The notes under the pieces are model-generated. The model ran no database searches. It had not been told where the DNA came from and saw nothing but the letters and a program-made list of their open reading frames with translations. Positions 21,601 to 30,830 of a stretch of DNA of 64,000 bases are shown piece by piece. Where the stretch lies: the NCBI GenBank assembly GCA_903813345.2, contig CAIIXF020000008.1, forward strand, positions 2,115,341 through 2,179,340. Direction: 5' to 3'. The position numbers and the translations under genes were made by a program. Position 1 is the stretch's first letter. Every line of letters begins with the position of its first letter. This DNA is from Owenia fusiformis. Its lineage: Eukaryota > Annelida > Polychaeta > Sabellida > Oweniidae.

Positions 21601-24600
21601 AGACCAAATTCCGAGAAGTAGGGAACAGTGTAGTACCTTTAGGAATAGCTCAGTTATGAGCAAGGCTTCAGGGAGTAAAGAGTCAAGGTCTAGTCCGACA
21701 TCAGAGTTAACTCCTGATTGTAAGTCACCAGATGGAGACCCAGTCCAAGGGAGCAAAGTCACAACACACAAGAGATTGCGGAAAAGAGAGAGACTACAAC
21801 AGCATGGTGTCTCCGGTCCGTCAGGGAGTAAACTTACAAAGTTTGATACAACGATGCCCACTTCACAGAGAAGAGCAAAAGAACTACAAAAGATGGATGG
21901 CCTTTTAAAGAGTAAAGTTTCCTGGGCACTGGGGTTACCGCCAATAGAGGAAGAAAAGACTACTCCAGCTGAACGACTACTAGGCGAAGGGACCAAAGCG
22001 CCAAAGAGTAATAAAGATATTCACCTTCAAAGAGGAGACCCACCAAGGAGTGGAAGTGCAGAACCCTGTGAGAGAGGCGAGTCATCTGAGCAGTATTCCA
22101 GTGCATCTCACAAGGAGGAAGAGCTGTCTCAGGAGTGGCTCTGCCATATAGCAGAGGATGTTGTGATTTCGCCTTACTGTGGAAAACTGGTGGATATTGA
22201 GGTTGACTGCTCAGGGAGCACCGACGAAGTCCTGATTGATAACAACTTTAATTTTAAGCGATCCAGCCAGGCTTTTGAACTAGCTACAACCTTAACTACC
22301 ATTAACGATGGAAGCAGCTTTGCAGAGATTTGGAATTTATCTGCTCTTCCTCTGGAGTTAACAAAAGGGAGTATAGTGGGAGTAGCTACTCCATGTACTG
22401 GAAAGGTGTATCGCATATCCCAGGAAGAGGAAAATCTACACAACATTTCATGGGTGAGAGAAGAAAATCAAGATTTGAGTCCAACTATGACAGAGGGCGA
22501 TACGAGCAAGACTTCCCCAGTGGCCGACTTTGAAGCTCGTCAGGATGAACAGGATTACTCGGGGAGATGTAAAGAGCAGATCGGGGAAGAGCAGTGTTCA
22601 CATGAGGAGTACTCTCCGCAAGAGACCTTTCCAGAGTATTTAGAGGATTTACTCTTGCGAAGTACTCAGGGTCTGAGTAACCAACAAGGTACTGCAGTAA
22701 GAAGACTATTGTTACAAAACGCTGATATTTTTGCGTCATCTGATGCTGATCTTGGCCGGACTGAGTGGACTGAACACAGAATTCCAACGGGGGATGCCAA
22801 ACCGATTAAGCAGTCATATCGGCGTCTACCTCCTGGTCGACAGTTAGAGGTGGACAAACAGGTTAAAGACTTGTTGCAGCGAGGAATAATAGAGAACAGT
22901 CAGAGTCCTTGGTCAGCGCCTATTGTGTTGGTTCAGAAGAAAGGCGGAAAGTGGAGATTTTGTGTTGACTACCGGCGCTTAAATCAGGTGACCGAGAAGG
23001 ATGCATTCCCAATTCCTAACATTGCTGAGACATTGGACCTGATGGGAAACAGCGAATTCTACTCCACCTTAGATTTATGTAGCGGCTATTGGCAAGTACC
23101 GGTAGATCCTAAAGATCGGGAGAAGACAGCCTTTTCTGTCAGAGGTGGACAATACCAGTGGGTGGTGATGCCATTTGGCTTGACTGGAGCCCCATCTACC
23201 TTCTGTAGGCTCATGGAGAGAGTCTTACGGGGACTGACTCTTAAGACCTCACTCGTATATTTGGACGACGTCATCTCCTTTGGGAGTAGCTTCGAGATGG
23301 CTGTAGAGAGACTGCAAGAAATTTTTGAAAGGTTGAGGGAGGCTGGACTTCGACTGAAGCCATCTAAGTGTACTCTTTTCCGCAAAGAAGTTGAGTTTCT
23401 GGGACACGTGGTCTCGCGTGAGGGAGTTACTCCGAATCCAGAAAAGGTAAAGCAGATAGCAGAGTATCCAGCCCCAAAAAGTGTCAAACAAGTGCGTCAA
23501 TTTATAGGCGGAGTTTCCTATTACAGACGACATATTAAGGACTTCGCAATGATTGCAGGCCCACTTCATGAACTGACAAAGAAGAATGTCATTTTCCATT
23601 GGAATGAACACTGCGAGGAGGCGTTTAAAACATTAAAGGAGAAACTCATGAGCGCTCCAGTGATGGGTTATCCAAAGGAGGGATGCAAATACATATTGGA
23701 TACAGACGCCAGTCTTGAGGCTATAGGAGCAGTACTCTCGCAGATCCAAGAAGGTGAGGAGAAGGTGTTATACTATGCCAGCAAGAGATTGAATCGACAT
23801 GAACGAAATTATTGTGTGACAAGACGTGAACTGTTAGCTGTCGTCAATTATACTCGTTATTTCAAGCAGTTTCTGTATGGAGTGATGTTTTTGCTGCGAA
23901 CTGACCATAGCTCTTTGAGGTGGTTGGTAAACTTCAAAGAGCCAGAAGGTCAGTTAGCCAGATGGATACAGAGCTTGCAAGAGTTCCAATTTGAGACGGA
24001 GTACCGACCAGGACCAAAGCACCAGAATGCAGACCTCATGTCCCGGGTGCCATGCAAGCAGTGCGACCATTGCGAGGGACGATGCGTAGAAGAACAGATT
24101 GAAGAGCAATCAGAAGATGATATTTTGACTGTTGCTCTGGAGCAAGAATGGACTTTGGAGGATATAGGAGTAGCCCAAAGAGAAGACCGGGACCTTACTC
24201 AGATCATCAACTCTCTGGAAGAGAACAAGGAGAAGCCGAGTTGGGAGGACATCAGTTCCAAGTCACCTACAGTTAAAAAGCTGTGGATACAGTGGTCCCG
24301 ACTGCAACTGCAATCCGGGGTACTATGTAGAGTCTGGGAGGAGGAGGATGGCTCCATCACTCGACTCCAAGTGGTTACTCCTGGAGTTTTAAAACCAAGG
24401 GTATTGGACCTGGGTCATTCTTCTCCAACAGCAGGACATCATGGGGTGAAGAGGACTCTAGAAAGATGCAGAAGGGCGTTCTATTGGCCTAACCTCTCTG
24501 CTGATGTTAGATCATATTGTAGGACCTGTGAGATATGTGAATCTAGAAAGAATCCACCTCGGAGAAAAAAGGCTCCTCTGCAACAACTCAGAGTGGGAGC

Positions 24601-27070
24601 ACCGATGGAAAGATGGGGAATTGACGTTTTAGGGCCATTTCCAGAGACCCCAAGAGGTAACAAGCTTTTGCTTGTATGCTCTGATTACTTTTCAAAATGG
24701 CCGGAGGTGTTTCCCCTTCCTGATCAAACTGCTGTGACGGTAGCCAACAAGTTGGTGGGTGAAATATGTAGCAGATGGGGGGTTCCAAAGGAACTTCACA
24801 GTGATCAAGGGCGCAACTTCGAATCTGAAGTATTCCAGGAGGTGTGTCAACTGATGGGAATAGACAAGACCAGGACGACCCCATTCCACCCCCAGTCGAA
24901 TGGCTTAGTTGAACGGTTCAATCATACCCTTGTAGATAACATCACTAAGTTACTTGCTCCAACTTACTGTCAAGATGATTGGGACCTCAAGGTACCCTTA
25001 GCTTTAATGGCCTACAGATCATCTGTGCACAAAGCGACAGGGGAGACACCTAGCATGATGATGATGGGTCGAGAAATGAAAGCCTCGCTCGAAAGGATGA
25101 TAGCAGTTCCAGAGACAAGCGAACTAGCGACAGACCATGCTCTGGAGTTGCGCCGATGCTTGGAGGAGGTCCATGAGAAAGCCCGTGATGTGTTGGAGCT
25201 GGCTGTTTCGAGGCAAAGATTGGACTACAATAGGAAAGTGGATAAGGAGCTCTATCCGGTGGGAAGTGCAGTTTGGCTGATGAACAAAACAAGGAGGAAA
25301 GGAAGATCTCCAAAACTACAACCGAGATGGGTGGGGCCTTTCCAAGTTGTCAGCCAATTATCACCAGTGACCTATAGGATACGTGAGAAGGGCACAGGTA
25401 AACCACGTATTGTCCACTTCAACCTACTCAAACCATTCCACTGTGCACTCCCTAAGAAATGGCCGAGAGTAGACGAGATTGTTAGGGACAAACCTGTTCT
25501 CTCTTCTGATCCCTTGAGAGACTTAACCATGCCAGAAGATGATAAAAGGTGTGGGGAAGAACACAAACCAGATAAGGACACTAACTTTGATGCAAAAGAT
25601 GAATTACCAAATCAGGAAGAGTTGGAGAGTCCACCACCAATGGAAGCCCCAGAAGGACCCAACGATCATTTGAAAGAGGAACCTGAAGAGAAATGCAGTG
25701 ATCCTACATGGCTGAATGAGGAAAAACCTATAAAACACGGAGAAGAATTGAAAGATGGTTTCCGGGATAAACTCCAAGACCAGGCTCCCCCCTGTTTAAA
25801 AAAGGTCCCAGTCAGAAAATTGGTTAAAACAGAAAAAGCGGGAGGGAAAAGGGAACGTTGTCCTAAAATTGAGCCATTGCAAATTGAATCAAAGGGGGGT
25901 GTTCTTCCTAAAAGACAAAAGAAACAACCCAGTAGATATAATGATTTCGTTCTGTTTGCAGTTGATGAGATGGCACGGTCAAGATCCCGATCTAGAAGAC
26001 GAAGAGAGCAGTCCAGAGACAGAAAAGCTCATCACAAGCATGCTGAAGAGAAGAAGAGTGAACATGTATCTAGGAGAGATGAGCCTACAAGGAGGCGCGT
26101 TGTGATAGAGAAGCCTCCCAGCCGGGACCGTAGTCCCAAAAGACAGGAGAGAGAGAAGCCTCCCAGCCGGGACCGTAGTCCCAAAAGACAGGAGAGAAAG
26201 TTGGGTGTACATCCATTTGGGAAGATGATAGCGGCCACGAAAAACTATGTTAAAAGTGAAATCAAAGCAGTGGCAAGTTCAAAGGGGGATTCTAAGAAGA
26301 AAAGGCTGGACACCCACAAGTCCCCAGATTCCCATGTCAAAAGATCTGATCAGACACTCTCCAGTAGTCATCATAAGACTGGAACCAGTGGATCAACAGG
26401 ATTTTCCACCAAATCTACCTCAGGAACTGATCATCGGGATGGATTAGACTCCTCTCACAACTTCCAGGAAAGAATGACTAGCGCTGTAAATCTTATTAGC
26501 AGCATCTCCTGCCCGACAGCAGAATCCGCCAAAGTTGGTCCAGAGACAGACTCTTCCCATGTGTGTTCGTTATGTGCCCAAGTGTTCACAAGGAAGTTTA
26601 ACCTCCAGCGACACATGCGACACCTTCATGGGATAGATACTACTAGTCTAGGAGAAGAGCCAAAGGTGCCATTCTTTCCTCTTACCCCGAATTTAGAGGA
26701 GGAAGTTGATGATTCACCAGTTGAACAAGACCATGAAACACCTACCTCGGAGGCAGATGGAGAGTCAGGGGATGGTAAAGCCAGTACACGGGAACATAAA
26801 GATGGATTGGCAGAGGATCATTATTCTAGTGACACTGATCAAGATGGTAGACAGGAACGGGAGGTCGAGGGTGAGAGTCCTCCTATTACTCTTGACATTC
26901 CAGAGGAAAACAAGTCGGAACCTAAAGGGAAGGAAACCAGCACCAAGTCACAAGCAAGCGTACCGTCTGCTACGGCTAGGTCACCAGAAGTGAGGACAAT
27001 CGGAACCCAGACTCATGGATCTTCCTTCGCACCTAACGTATACGTACATGTAGATCAAGTATATTTCTAA
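18605..27070 (+). CDS. gag-pol: Gag-Pol polyprotein with C-terminal SR region and C2H2 finger
   Basis: One 2,821-codon frame starts at the first ATG after the primer site. In order: a coiled coil (about 115-180); a capsid-like Gag core (about 420-590); two CCHC knuckles (639-671); an aspartic protease with DSG at 733-735; a long acidic linker; a small beta-domain before RT (about 1240); RT with YLDD at 1552-1555 instead of the commoner YIDD or YVDD; RNase H (DTDAS near 1699); an HHCC integrase head (about 1937-1980); a DD35E core (D2007, D2067, E2103); and a GPY/F-like module near 2242. The remaining 500 or so residues are unusual: an acidic stretch, an SR-rich segment from about 2458 with a 15-residue direct duplication near 2502-2530, and one C2H2 finger (C2654, C2657, H2670, H2675). 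No frameshift or stop separates Gag from Pol, so processing must rely on the protease. No chromodomain or envelope-like membrane segment was seen. Confidence 0.96.
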   Translation: MASRQEEGPDGIVSRMEGGQQEDESADNTVFFKGDYTQVDMELDDTVPGMCGVDSTREVEENPEGARSKTGYMVPGVGYGMTPSRGFPLTSTVLEGRSPGVTMPMDQELQSQQLQISVFSSQMKAQALQNKTMYEDLRREVYSGQEDLRREVHLSKGEIQKQIEKLNTTHQEAQQEFKGFLSEIVQRLPAAQDDSRVTPENLEKEQMMSSRNMGTANLEPEQKSRVSSQAYGEVCSGIYTKKPSLQRQDGYSGKELASHLGRAWAPDAKMGGNRWPLSGKDGQSAPELQERLLQPTPLLREERHRSSEPTPQGQLSKSTDFYGASELGNSNLQRSKGPSQPHSAESYLGRLDGKKKDGLTGYAPGLDEGESEGRRPTGVQENSQPSRLVQEESNSMLMAKMVDMCSKLIESNKSPTTRTRIKPTQTFDGSVSWEDYRAYFATCVENNGWTQQEKRQYLATNLRGDAQQLVLELDEGYSYEDLLLALEKRFGPGGKADVYEAELCSRTRRPKESLQSLGQSIRRLTSLAYPEMSRNAQDRLARRSFEQAIPDDDLRQAIHRKDPDSLDKAIEVALKEESYQESERIRRGLKPKRDHKVLQVEEGNDVSVKLQQMQKKMEEISKRVAEITNSGSSSKRLPTCKKCGEEGHIVRRCPTLTCYNCNKPGHLSYDCPLPEKPRREKNSPRTDNTNSMSPVRFMADRDEEVTGENSEELVRKIMAEVYICGTKMEFLVDSGAVSTMLGRDCYNRIPRRRRPSLRPSTRLFTQADGSHLAIYGMLTCDIELDGKNTPMNIVVADIAQDGILGSEYLSASRAIIDYADLKMHFQNPEEDNEVGKTDEESIQCTANSTSLRPTREEVGEKGTRKTTFDRNVDEDDTDPGEEFYKESGIEESSQEDEGNTSALEKEQIEEDQCYEKLTNSSGQGEGIPVDELCLSKNQAFSFKDNHLESELSRSNQDPERGVGVTQGAELESKNTLYQESRIYKSSQSEEYVKEKFTPVDQIPRSREQCSTFRNSSVMSKASGSKESRSSPTSELTPDCKSPDGDPVQGSKVTTHKRLRKRERLQQHGVSGPSGSKLTKFDTTMPTSQRRAKELQKMDGLLKSKVSWALGLPPIEEEKTTPAERLLGEGTKAPKSNKDIHLQRGDPPRSGSAEPCERGESSEQYSSASHKEEELSQEWLCHIAEDVVISPYCGKLVDIEVDCSGSTDEVLIDNNFNFKRSSQAFELATTLTTINDGSSFAEIWNLSALPLELTKGSIVGVATPCTGKVYRISQEEENLHNISWVREENQDLSPTMTEGDTSKTSPVADFEARQDEQDYSGRCKEQIGEEQCSHEEYSPQETFPEYLEDLLLRSTQGLSNQQGTAVRRLLLQNADIFASSDADLGRTEWTEHRIPTGDAKPIKQSYRRLPPGRQLEVDKQVKDLLQRGIIENSQSPWSAPIVLVQKKGGKWRFCVDYRRLNQVTEKDAFPIPNIAETLDLMGNSEFYSTLDLCSGYWQVPVDPKDREKTAFSVRGGQYQWVVMPFGLTGAPSTFCRLMERVLRGLTLKTSLVYLDDVISFGSSFEMAVERLQEIFERLREAGLRLKPSKCTLFRKEVEFLGHVVSREGVTPNPEKVKQIAEYPAPKSVKQVRQFIGGVSYYRRHIKDFAMIAGPLHELTKKNVIFHWNEHCEEAFKTLKEKLMSAPVMGYPKEGCKYILDTDASLEAIGAVLSQIQEGEEKVLYYASKRLNRHERNYCVTRRELLAVVNYTRYFKQFLYGVMFLLRTDHSSLRWLVNFKEPEGQLARWIQSLQEFQFETEYRPGPKHQNADLMSRVPCKQCDHCEGRCVEEQIEEQSEDDILTVALEQEWTLEDIGVAQREDRDLTQIINSLEENKEKPSWEDISSKSPTVKKLWIQWSRLQLQSGVLCRVWEEEDGSITRLQVVTPGVLKPRVLDLGHSSPTAGHHGVKRTLERCRRAFYWPNLSADVRSYCRTCEICESRKNPPRRKKAPLQQLRVGAPMERWGIDVLGPFPETPRGNKLLLVCSDYFSKWPEVFPLPDQTAVTVANKLVGEICSRWGVPKELHSDQGRNFESEVFQEVCQLMGIDKTRTTPFHPQSNGLVERFNHTLVDNITKLLAPTYCQDDWDLKVPLALMAYRSSVHKATGETPSMMMMGREMKASLERMIAVPETSELATDHALELRRCLEEVHEKARDVLELAVSRQRLDYNRKVDKELYPVGSAVWLMNKTRRKGRSPKLQPRWVGPFQVVSQLSPVTYRIREKGTGKPRIVHFNLLKPFHCALPKKWPRVDEIVRDKPVLSSDPLRDLTMPEDDKRCGEEHKPDKDTNFDAKDELPNQEELESPPPMEAPEGPNDHLKEEPEEKCSDPTWLNEEKPIKHGEELKDGFRDKLQDQAPPCLKKVPVRKLVKTEKAGGKRERCPKIEPLQIESKGGVLPKRQKKQPSRYNDFVLFAVDEMARSRSRSRRRREQSRDRKAHHKHAEEKKSEHVSRRDEPTRRRVVIEKPPSRDRSPKRQEREKPPSRDRSPKRQERKLGVHPFGKMIAATKNYVKSEIKAVASSKGDSKKKRLDTHKSPDSHVKRSDQTLSSSHHKTGTSGSTGFSTKSTSGTDHRDGLDSSHNFQERMTSAVNLISSISCPTAESAKVGPETDSSHVCSLCAQVFTRKFNLQRHMRHLHGIDTTSLGEEPKVPFFPLTPNLEEEVDDSPVEQDHETPTSEADGESGDGKASTREHKDGLAEDHYSSDTDQDGRQEREVEGESPPITLDIPEENKSEPKGKETSTKSQASVPSATARSPEVRTIGTQTHGSSFAPNVYVHVDQVYF

Positions 27071-27567
27071 GTTGGTCTCTCATAGATTTTAAGATGTTAT
27101 GTTAACTTTTAACTTGTTACTTAATATAGCTCGTTCATATCATGTAGAGAGAGAGAGATAGAGACTTTAAAGTGAAATTTCTCTACTTTTTATTGACTTT
27201 AAGTTGTATGTTCATTATTCGTAAACTTGTTATCTTATAAAAGTGATTCATATGTCAAAGAGAGACAGAAAGACATGCACAGAAATGATTGTTTATGGCA
27301 TTGATCAGAGACTTTTGAGATAGTAAGACTTTTTAGAAGCATCTCTAGAATGTGATGGTGTTTACTGAAGTTTATTTTTTTTTAGTTGAAGTGCATTGAT
27401 GGTGACTTGGTAATTGAGTTTGAGACTATGTTATAAAAATTATCATGTAGCATGTTATATGATTGATTAAAAGTTACTCATAAGTTGTTTTTTTACTCCA
27501 ATGGTTGTTGCTCATGGTTAAGATTATAGGAGCAATGCGAGGGCGCATTGAGTAAAGATGGGGGGTG
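27071..27567 (+). other. 3' untranslated internal region with polypurine tract
   Basis: AT-rich with a GAGAGAGAGATAGAGAC run near 27146 and no frame of interest. It ends in the purine run AGTAAAGATGGGGGG (27551-27565), then TG and the 3' LTR, which fits the plus-strand priming site. Confidence 0.75.
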
Positions 27568-30500
27568 TGTGGGAAATTTGAATTTCCCACCTTTCAAAAT
27601 TTAATCTACGCTAGAGGGCGCTAGTTCTAAAATTTCAAATACACGAGAATTGTCATTTCAAAATTTAAAAAAAAGGCTCCTTTCCTGCGATCTCCTGGTA
27701 GGTTTCCATTTATTTTTATATTCCCTTCATTCATATAAGTATCAAGAGTAATATTATGTGATAATCTAAGAGAAACTTGCCTGAATTTAGATGTAATGAT
27801 CGTGCAGAGTAGAATTTTTTTCGTTCGAGTTGTGTTTACTTTCTTTTTCGAATATCTAGGTCAAATTACTTTGTGGTTATAACTTCATGACCCCCCTAGT
27901 AGGGTATTTTTCTGATATACATTTATGTTTTATATTATCTGGGAACAATTAGGGATAACGTTCCTTACTTCTGTAATAGTTTAAATTCATATTTCCGGGG
28001 ATTGGGTAACTTACTCTTTCTTCTAACAGTGCCATCCTTATTATGCTTACGTGCTATGCCTGGTCTTCGGTAGTTTAACCCCAAAAACCTAAACTAATAA
28101 AAAGAGTAAACTAAGAGTAAGTGCAAATCTCAAAGAGTAACTTAGGAGTAACCATAAACTCAAGGAGTAAGCTGGGAGTAAGAGTAAGAGTAACCTTACT
28201 CTTTGCTTGTGCGGGAACCCTTGTCCTAGAATTGGTCAACCCATAGGAGAAATATGCCACATGGTTATGAGTCATCGGCAATTAAAGGATCTGTGATTGA
28301 CATTGTCATAGTGATTTCCCACAATGCATCACCAAATGGAGTAAACACACCAGCTTAGTCCAGCTGTAGCCAATCAGATAGCTTCCTTATGCATCTCATT
28401 AGTGGGTTAAGATAGGAGATAATCTGATCACCTGATGTTAGTCTTGCTTTAAATGTTGAAGTGTGAGGATGTGTAGCATCATTTTTAAAGCTAAATCGGG
28501 AATATAATGGAAAATTTGATTCTATTATTGGATGTTTATTGTGTTTGTGGATGCTGATAAATCTGAGGAAGTCTGGAGATTAACCAAGTGTGGATTAGCG
28601 TTAGTTGGAGTATATTTATCGTTTCGTGACGGAAAATACCATGACACGTGGATATAGGACCATTTGGCATGGTGTGATGTGGGCGAACAAGGAGAACTGT
28701 GAGTGAATTAGCAGTTAGAGACGTCTAAAGAACATGTTCCAGATTTTGTAAGTGCTGATATATTCCTATAATTCCTTTTTGTGATACAATCAAAAGGTTA
28801 ATTTGATGCTTTTTTTCGATTTGACATTGAGATTTTGGTGATTGCATCATACACTCCCCACAATCCTTTGCAATTCCGCCATCTTGGATGACTTCCGGTC
28901 CACGTGTGGTTCAAGTCTAATCTCAGAATTTGATTGACATTCTTGAACTACTCGTTCCTTAAAGCAAGCATTTTCTTATTTTTGAGCGGTAGTTTTATCC
29001 TCATTGAAGTGTGTGGATCAAATCTAATCTCAGGATTTGATCGACATTCTTGATTCCATCCGGAGCAAGTATTTTGTTGAGCAGTAGAGTTATTTCCTTT
29101 TGGACTGGTAATTGGGGTCTAATCTCATAATTTGATTGATATTCCCGAATTACTAGTCTTGTTTTGAACAACCGGGCTGGAGAAGAGTAACCCTGAGTAG
29201 CAGAGCGGCCAAGAGTAAAGAAGAGTAACCCAGGCTGAAGAAGGGTAACCCTGAGTAGAGCAGAGCGGCGAAGAGTAAAGAAGAGTAACCCAGGCTGAAG
29301 AAGAGTAACCCTGAGTAGAGCAGAGCGGCGAAGAGTAAAGAAGAGTAACCCAGGCTGAAGAAGAGTAACCCAGGCTGAAGAAGAGTAACCCTGAGTAGAG
29401 CAGAGCGGCGAAGAGTAAAGACGAGTAACCCAGGCTGAAGAAGAGTAACCCTGAGTAGAGCAGAGCGGCGAAGAGTAAAGAAGAGTAACCCAGGCTGAAG
29501 AAGAGTAACCCTGAGTAGAGCAGAGCGGCGAAGAGTAAAGACGAGTAACCCAGGCTGAAGAAGAGTAACCCTGAGTAGAGCAGAGCGGCGAAGAGTAAAG
29601 AAGAGTAACCCAGGCTGAAGAAGAGTAACCCAGGCTGAAGAAGAGTAACCCTGAGTAGAGCAGAGCAGCGAAGAGTAAAGACGAGTAACCCAGGCTGAAG
29701 AAGAGTAACCCTGAGTAGAGCAGAGCGGCGAAGAGTAAAGAAGAGTAACCCAGGCTGAAGAAGAGTAACCCTGAGTAGAGCAGAGCAGCGAAGAGTAAAG
29801 ACGAGTAACCCAGGCTGAAGAAGAGTAACCCTGAGTAAAGCAGAGCAGAACAGATTAAAGCAGAACAGAGCGGAATAAAGAGTAACCAGAGCAGAAAAGA
29901 GTAAAGCAGAGTGAATAGCAGAGACGAGGGTAGAGTAAAGAGTAAGCAGAGCAGAAAAGAGTAAAGCAGAGTGAATAGCAGAGACGAGGGTAGAGTAAAG
30001 AGTAAAGCAGAGCAGAACAGGTTAAAGCAGAACAGAGCAGATAGGAGTAGAGAGTAACCAGAGCAGAGAAGATAGGAGTAAAGAGTAAGCAGAGTAGAAT
30101 AAAGAGTAAGCAGAGCAGAACAGGGGAAAGAGTAAGCAGAGCAGTGCAGAGTAAAGAGTAAGCAGAACAGAATAAAGAGTAAGCAGAGCAGTGCAGAGTA
30201 AAGAGTAAGCAGAACAGAATAAAGAGTAAGCAGAGCAGAACAGAAAGGAGTAAAGAGTAACCTGAGCAGAACAGAGTAAATCAGAGCAGAGAGGAGTAAA
30301 GAGTAACCAGAACAGAATAGAGAGAAAGCAGAGCAGAGCGGAATAAAGAATAACCAGAGCAGACCAGAGTAAAGTAGAGCAGAGCGGAATAAAGAGTAAC
30401 CAGAGCAGAATAGAGTAAAGCAGAGCAGAGCGGAATAAAGAGTAACCAGAGCAGAACAGAGTGGAACTAAAGCAGAGTAAATGACGTCAGAGAACAGAAG

Positions 30501-30826
30501 AGTAAAGCAGAGTAACCCCTGAGCAGAGTGAAGAAGAGTAAAAGTAGAGCAGAGTGCAAACAAGAGAAGAGCAACAAGACAACTCAGAGATATTTATTAC
30601 ATGGACATTTGTGTTTTATTTGTTTTCAAAATTAAAGTGTTAATAAATTATAAAAAACCTATATATTTGAATTTTGTATATAAATGTGTAACCACCTCCC
30701 CTTTCAGTGAAAGCAGTACCACCAAACCAGGTCTGCGCCCACATAAAACCAGTGAGAATCCCATATTAAATAAATTGTTCGTGACCCGACCACAACCACA
30801 CTACCAGATTTTGGCCAGGTCCGACA
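27568..30826 (+). repeat. 3' LTR
   Basis: Same 3,259 bp as the 5' LTR at a fixed offset of 12,278. Contains the copies of the palindrome, CTCF-like site, minisatellite (29179-29848), degenerate zone (29849-30568), TATA-like box and AATAAA. Followed by GTAT at 30827-30830. Confidence 0.97.
30769..30774 (+). terminator. Poly(A) signal of 3' LTR
   Basis: AATAAA 52 bp before the LTR end; expected end signal for the element's RNA. Confidence 0.6.
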
Positions 30827-30830
30827 GTAT

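Larger units (their letters stand above)
15290..30826 (+). mobile_element. Intact 15.5-kb Ty3/Gypsy LTR retrotransposon
   Basis: Two 3,259-bp direct LTRs (TG...CA ends) flank a 9,019-bp internal region with a tRNA-Leu primer site, one Gag-Pol frame and a purine tract. Equal LTR lengths, no difference noticed between the LTRs where compared, a clean 4-bp duplication and an uninterrupted coding frame point to a very recent insertion. The domain order protease, RT, RNase H, integrase marks it as Ty3/Gypsy. Oddities are the long LTRs full of GAGTAA minisatellite, a roughly 500-residue SR and zinc-finger extension after integrase, and no separate env frame. A named lineage cannot be assigned by eye. 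Confidence 0.97.

Noticed and set aside
18929-26238. Numerous minus-strand and offset frames within Gag-Pol
   Set aside because: Shadows of the 2,821-codon coding frame; none shows a domain.
27071-27567. Possible env gene after Gag-Pol
   Set aside because: The 500 bp before the 3' LTR hold no frame of useful length, and the Gag-Pol extension has no signal peptide or membrane span.
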